Shown here one piece after another: positions 5,517-6,581 of a stretch of DNA of 6,581 bases (position 1 is its first letter; each line of letters begins with the position of its first letter). Both the position numbers and the translations under genes were made by a program. The DNA lies in contig DAOVOW010000111.1 in NCBI GenBank assembly GCA_030629485.1, positions 1 to 6,581 of the forward strand. The letters run 5' to 3'. The notes under the pieces are model-generated. The model saw only the letters and a list, made by a program, of their open reading frames with translations, was not told the DNA's origin and did not search any database. The stretch is from a bacterium. GTDB lineage: Bacteria > Zixibacteria > MSB-5A5 > GN15 > FEB-12.

Positions 5517-6581
5517 GTGAGCGTGACGATTGTGGAACTTTTGGACCGACTGTCCAGGTTGAAAGAGCGACTGAACAAGCTCGGGAGGTATCTTTGACCT
5601 TGAGACGCGCAATGTTGAAATAGCCCGCCTCGAGAAACAGATCTCTCAACCCGGTTTCTGGGATGACAACCGGGCCGCCCAGGCGATCCTGAAAAAAGTC
5701 ACAGTCCACAAGAGGTGGGTCGAATCGCACGGCGATTTGCAGTCGGAACTTGACGATACTGAGGAGCTCTTGCGACTCGCAGAAGGCGAAGCCGATATGG
5801 GTGACATAGCCGAGTTAGATACTACATTGGTTGATCTCACCAGCAAGGTCGATAAGCTTGAGTTCGACGCGCTCCTGAGCGGCGCCGATGATCATCGTGA
5901 TGCCATCCTTACCATCCACCCGGGAGCGGGCGGCACTGAGTCGCTGGACTGGGCCGAAATGCTGTTTCGCATGTACAATCGTTGGGCCGAGCGCCGAGGT
6001 TTCACCGCCGAGTTGATGGACTATCAACAGGGAGAAGAGGCCGGCCTGAAATCCGCTACCATCGAAATCAAGGGCGACTATGCCTACGGCTTTCTCAAAG
6101 CCGAATCCGGTGTGCATCGGCTGGTGCGTATATCGCCGTTCGACGCCAACTCGCGCCGACACACTTCGTTTGTCTCGGTTCACGTCTATCCGGTGGTGGA
6201 CGACAATATCGAAATCGAGATCAAAGACGAGGATGTGCGCGTCGACACCTACCGCGCTTCCGGCGCCGGCGGTCAGCATGTCAACAAGACGTCATCGGCC
6301 ATCCGAATTACACACCACCCATCCGGCATCGTCGTGACCTGTCAATCGGAACGGAGTCAGCATCGCAACAAGGATGCCGCCTTCTCGGTTCTCAAGTCGC
6401 GCCTGTACCAATTGAGGCTGGAAGAGGAAGCGGCCAAGATGGCTAAGTATGACGAAACGAAGAAGAAAATCGAATGGGGTTCGCAGATTCGTTCGTACGT
6501 TTTTCACCCTTACAACATGGTCAAGGACCATCGCACCTCAGTTGAAACCGGGAATGTACAGGCGGTGATGGATGGTGACAT
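5517..6581 (+). CDS. prfB: Peptide chain release factor 2, with programmed +1 frameshift (3' end cut by window)
   Basis: RF2 recognises UGA and UAA stop codons and triggers peptide release at the ribosome. It is encoded in two frames. Codons 1-26 run from GTG 5517 to CTT 5592-5594 and begin MSVTIVELLDRLSRL. An in-frame TGA (5595-5597) follows, and reading resumes +1 at GAC 5596. The joined product has about 354 residues before the window edge, so only some 10-15 residues are missing relative to the 365 of E. coli RF2. Seen: HPGAGGTESLDWAEML in domain 2; the stop-codon-reading tripeptide SPF at 206-208 (E. coli 205-207); and GGQ at 251-253 in the peptidyl-transferase loop. The GTG start is fixed by GGAGG at 5506-5510, 6 nt upstream, with no alternative ATG. 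A good promoter lies at 5462-5490. It is divergent from the hydrolase cluster. Treating the TGA as a real stop would wrongly make this a pseudogene or a truncated gene. Confidence 0.97.
5583..5598 (+). promoter_or_regulatory. prfB: Programmed +1 ribosomal frameshift site of prfB
   Basis: The sequence GGGAGGTATCTTTGAC contains an internal Shine-Dalgarno-like GGGAGG, a 3-nt spacer TAT, the slippery CTT codon and a TGA stop followed by C. This is the same architecture as the E. coli prfB site (AGGGGG-TAT-CTT-TGA-C). In the known mechanism, scarce RF2 lets the ribosome pause at the poorly terminated UGA-C and slip +1, making more RF2; ample RF2 terminates instead. Conserved RF2 sequence resumes in the +1 frame directly after the site, which confirms that the shift is needed here. 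Confidence 0.97.

Noticed and set aside
5517..5597. Stand-alone 26-codon small protein ending at TGA
   Set aside because: The frame is the start of prfB. The frameshift signal and the immediate continuation of RF2 in +1 explain it fully.
5815..6279. 154-codon minus-strand open frame opposite prfB
   Set aside because: It is opposite the most conserved part of RF2, including SPF and GGQ, and has no domain of its own.

Overview
The window is a GC-rich, densely coded stretch of a bacterial chromosome. It carries one gene tail, four complete genes and one gene running off the right edge. A bifunctional PbpC, a neighbouring bacterial alpha-2-macroglobulin and no Gram-positive features suggest a Gram-negative (diderm) organism. 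Strong AGGAGG-type ribosome sites sit beside starts with none, and TTGACA/TATAAT-like promoters are visible. I cannot name a phylum; an uncultured lineage of the FCB type (for example Zixibacteria-like) is only a guess.

Layout. (1) Positions 1-87 hold the last 28 codons of an upstream gene whose C-terminus resembles the end of bacterial alpha-2-macroglobulins (YfhM type). (2) Positions 180-2639 (+) hold pbpC, a complete penicillin-binding protein 1C with glycosyltransferase, transpeptidase and C-terminal PbpC domains. Its third transpeptidase motif reads KTA instead of KTG. (3) Positions 2640-2751 are a convergent intergenic gap in which I see no convincing terminator. (4) Positions 5357 to 2752 (-) are a tight three-gene cluster: a glyoxalase II-like metallo-beta-lactamase hydrolase, an AAG/MPG-family 3-methyladenine DNA glycosylase and a glutamate dehydrogenase. 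The gaps are 12 and 29 nt. (5) Positions 5358-5516 are a divergent intergenic region with promoter-like sequences for both directions, a CRP-like palindrome and a perfect 11-bp inverted repeat bracketing the rightward promoter. (6) From 5517 to the window edge (+) is prfB (release factor 2), with the classical programmed +1 frameshift at an in-frame UGA. No stretch over 300 bases lacks a gene.

How the genes fit together. The alpha-2-macroglobulin/PbpC pair is a known envelope module: a protease-trapping protein plus a peptidoglycan synthase thought to repair the wall after attack. The leftward cluster joins metabolite detoxification or thioester hydrolysis, alkylation repair and nitrogen metabolism, so shared transcription is clearer than shared function. 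prfB is autoregulated at translation by its frameshift. The divergent control region is the least explained part of the window and the best place to look further. I see no mobile element, CRISPR array, tRNA or rRNA, and no gene set that looks like an undescribed system.
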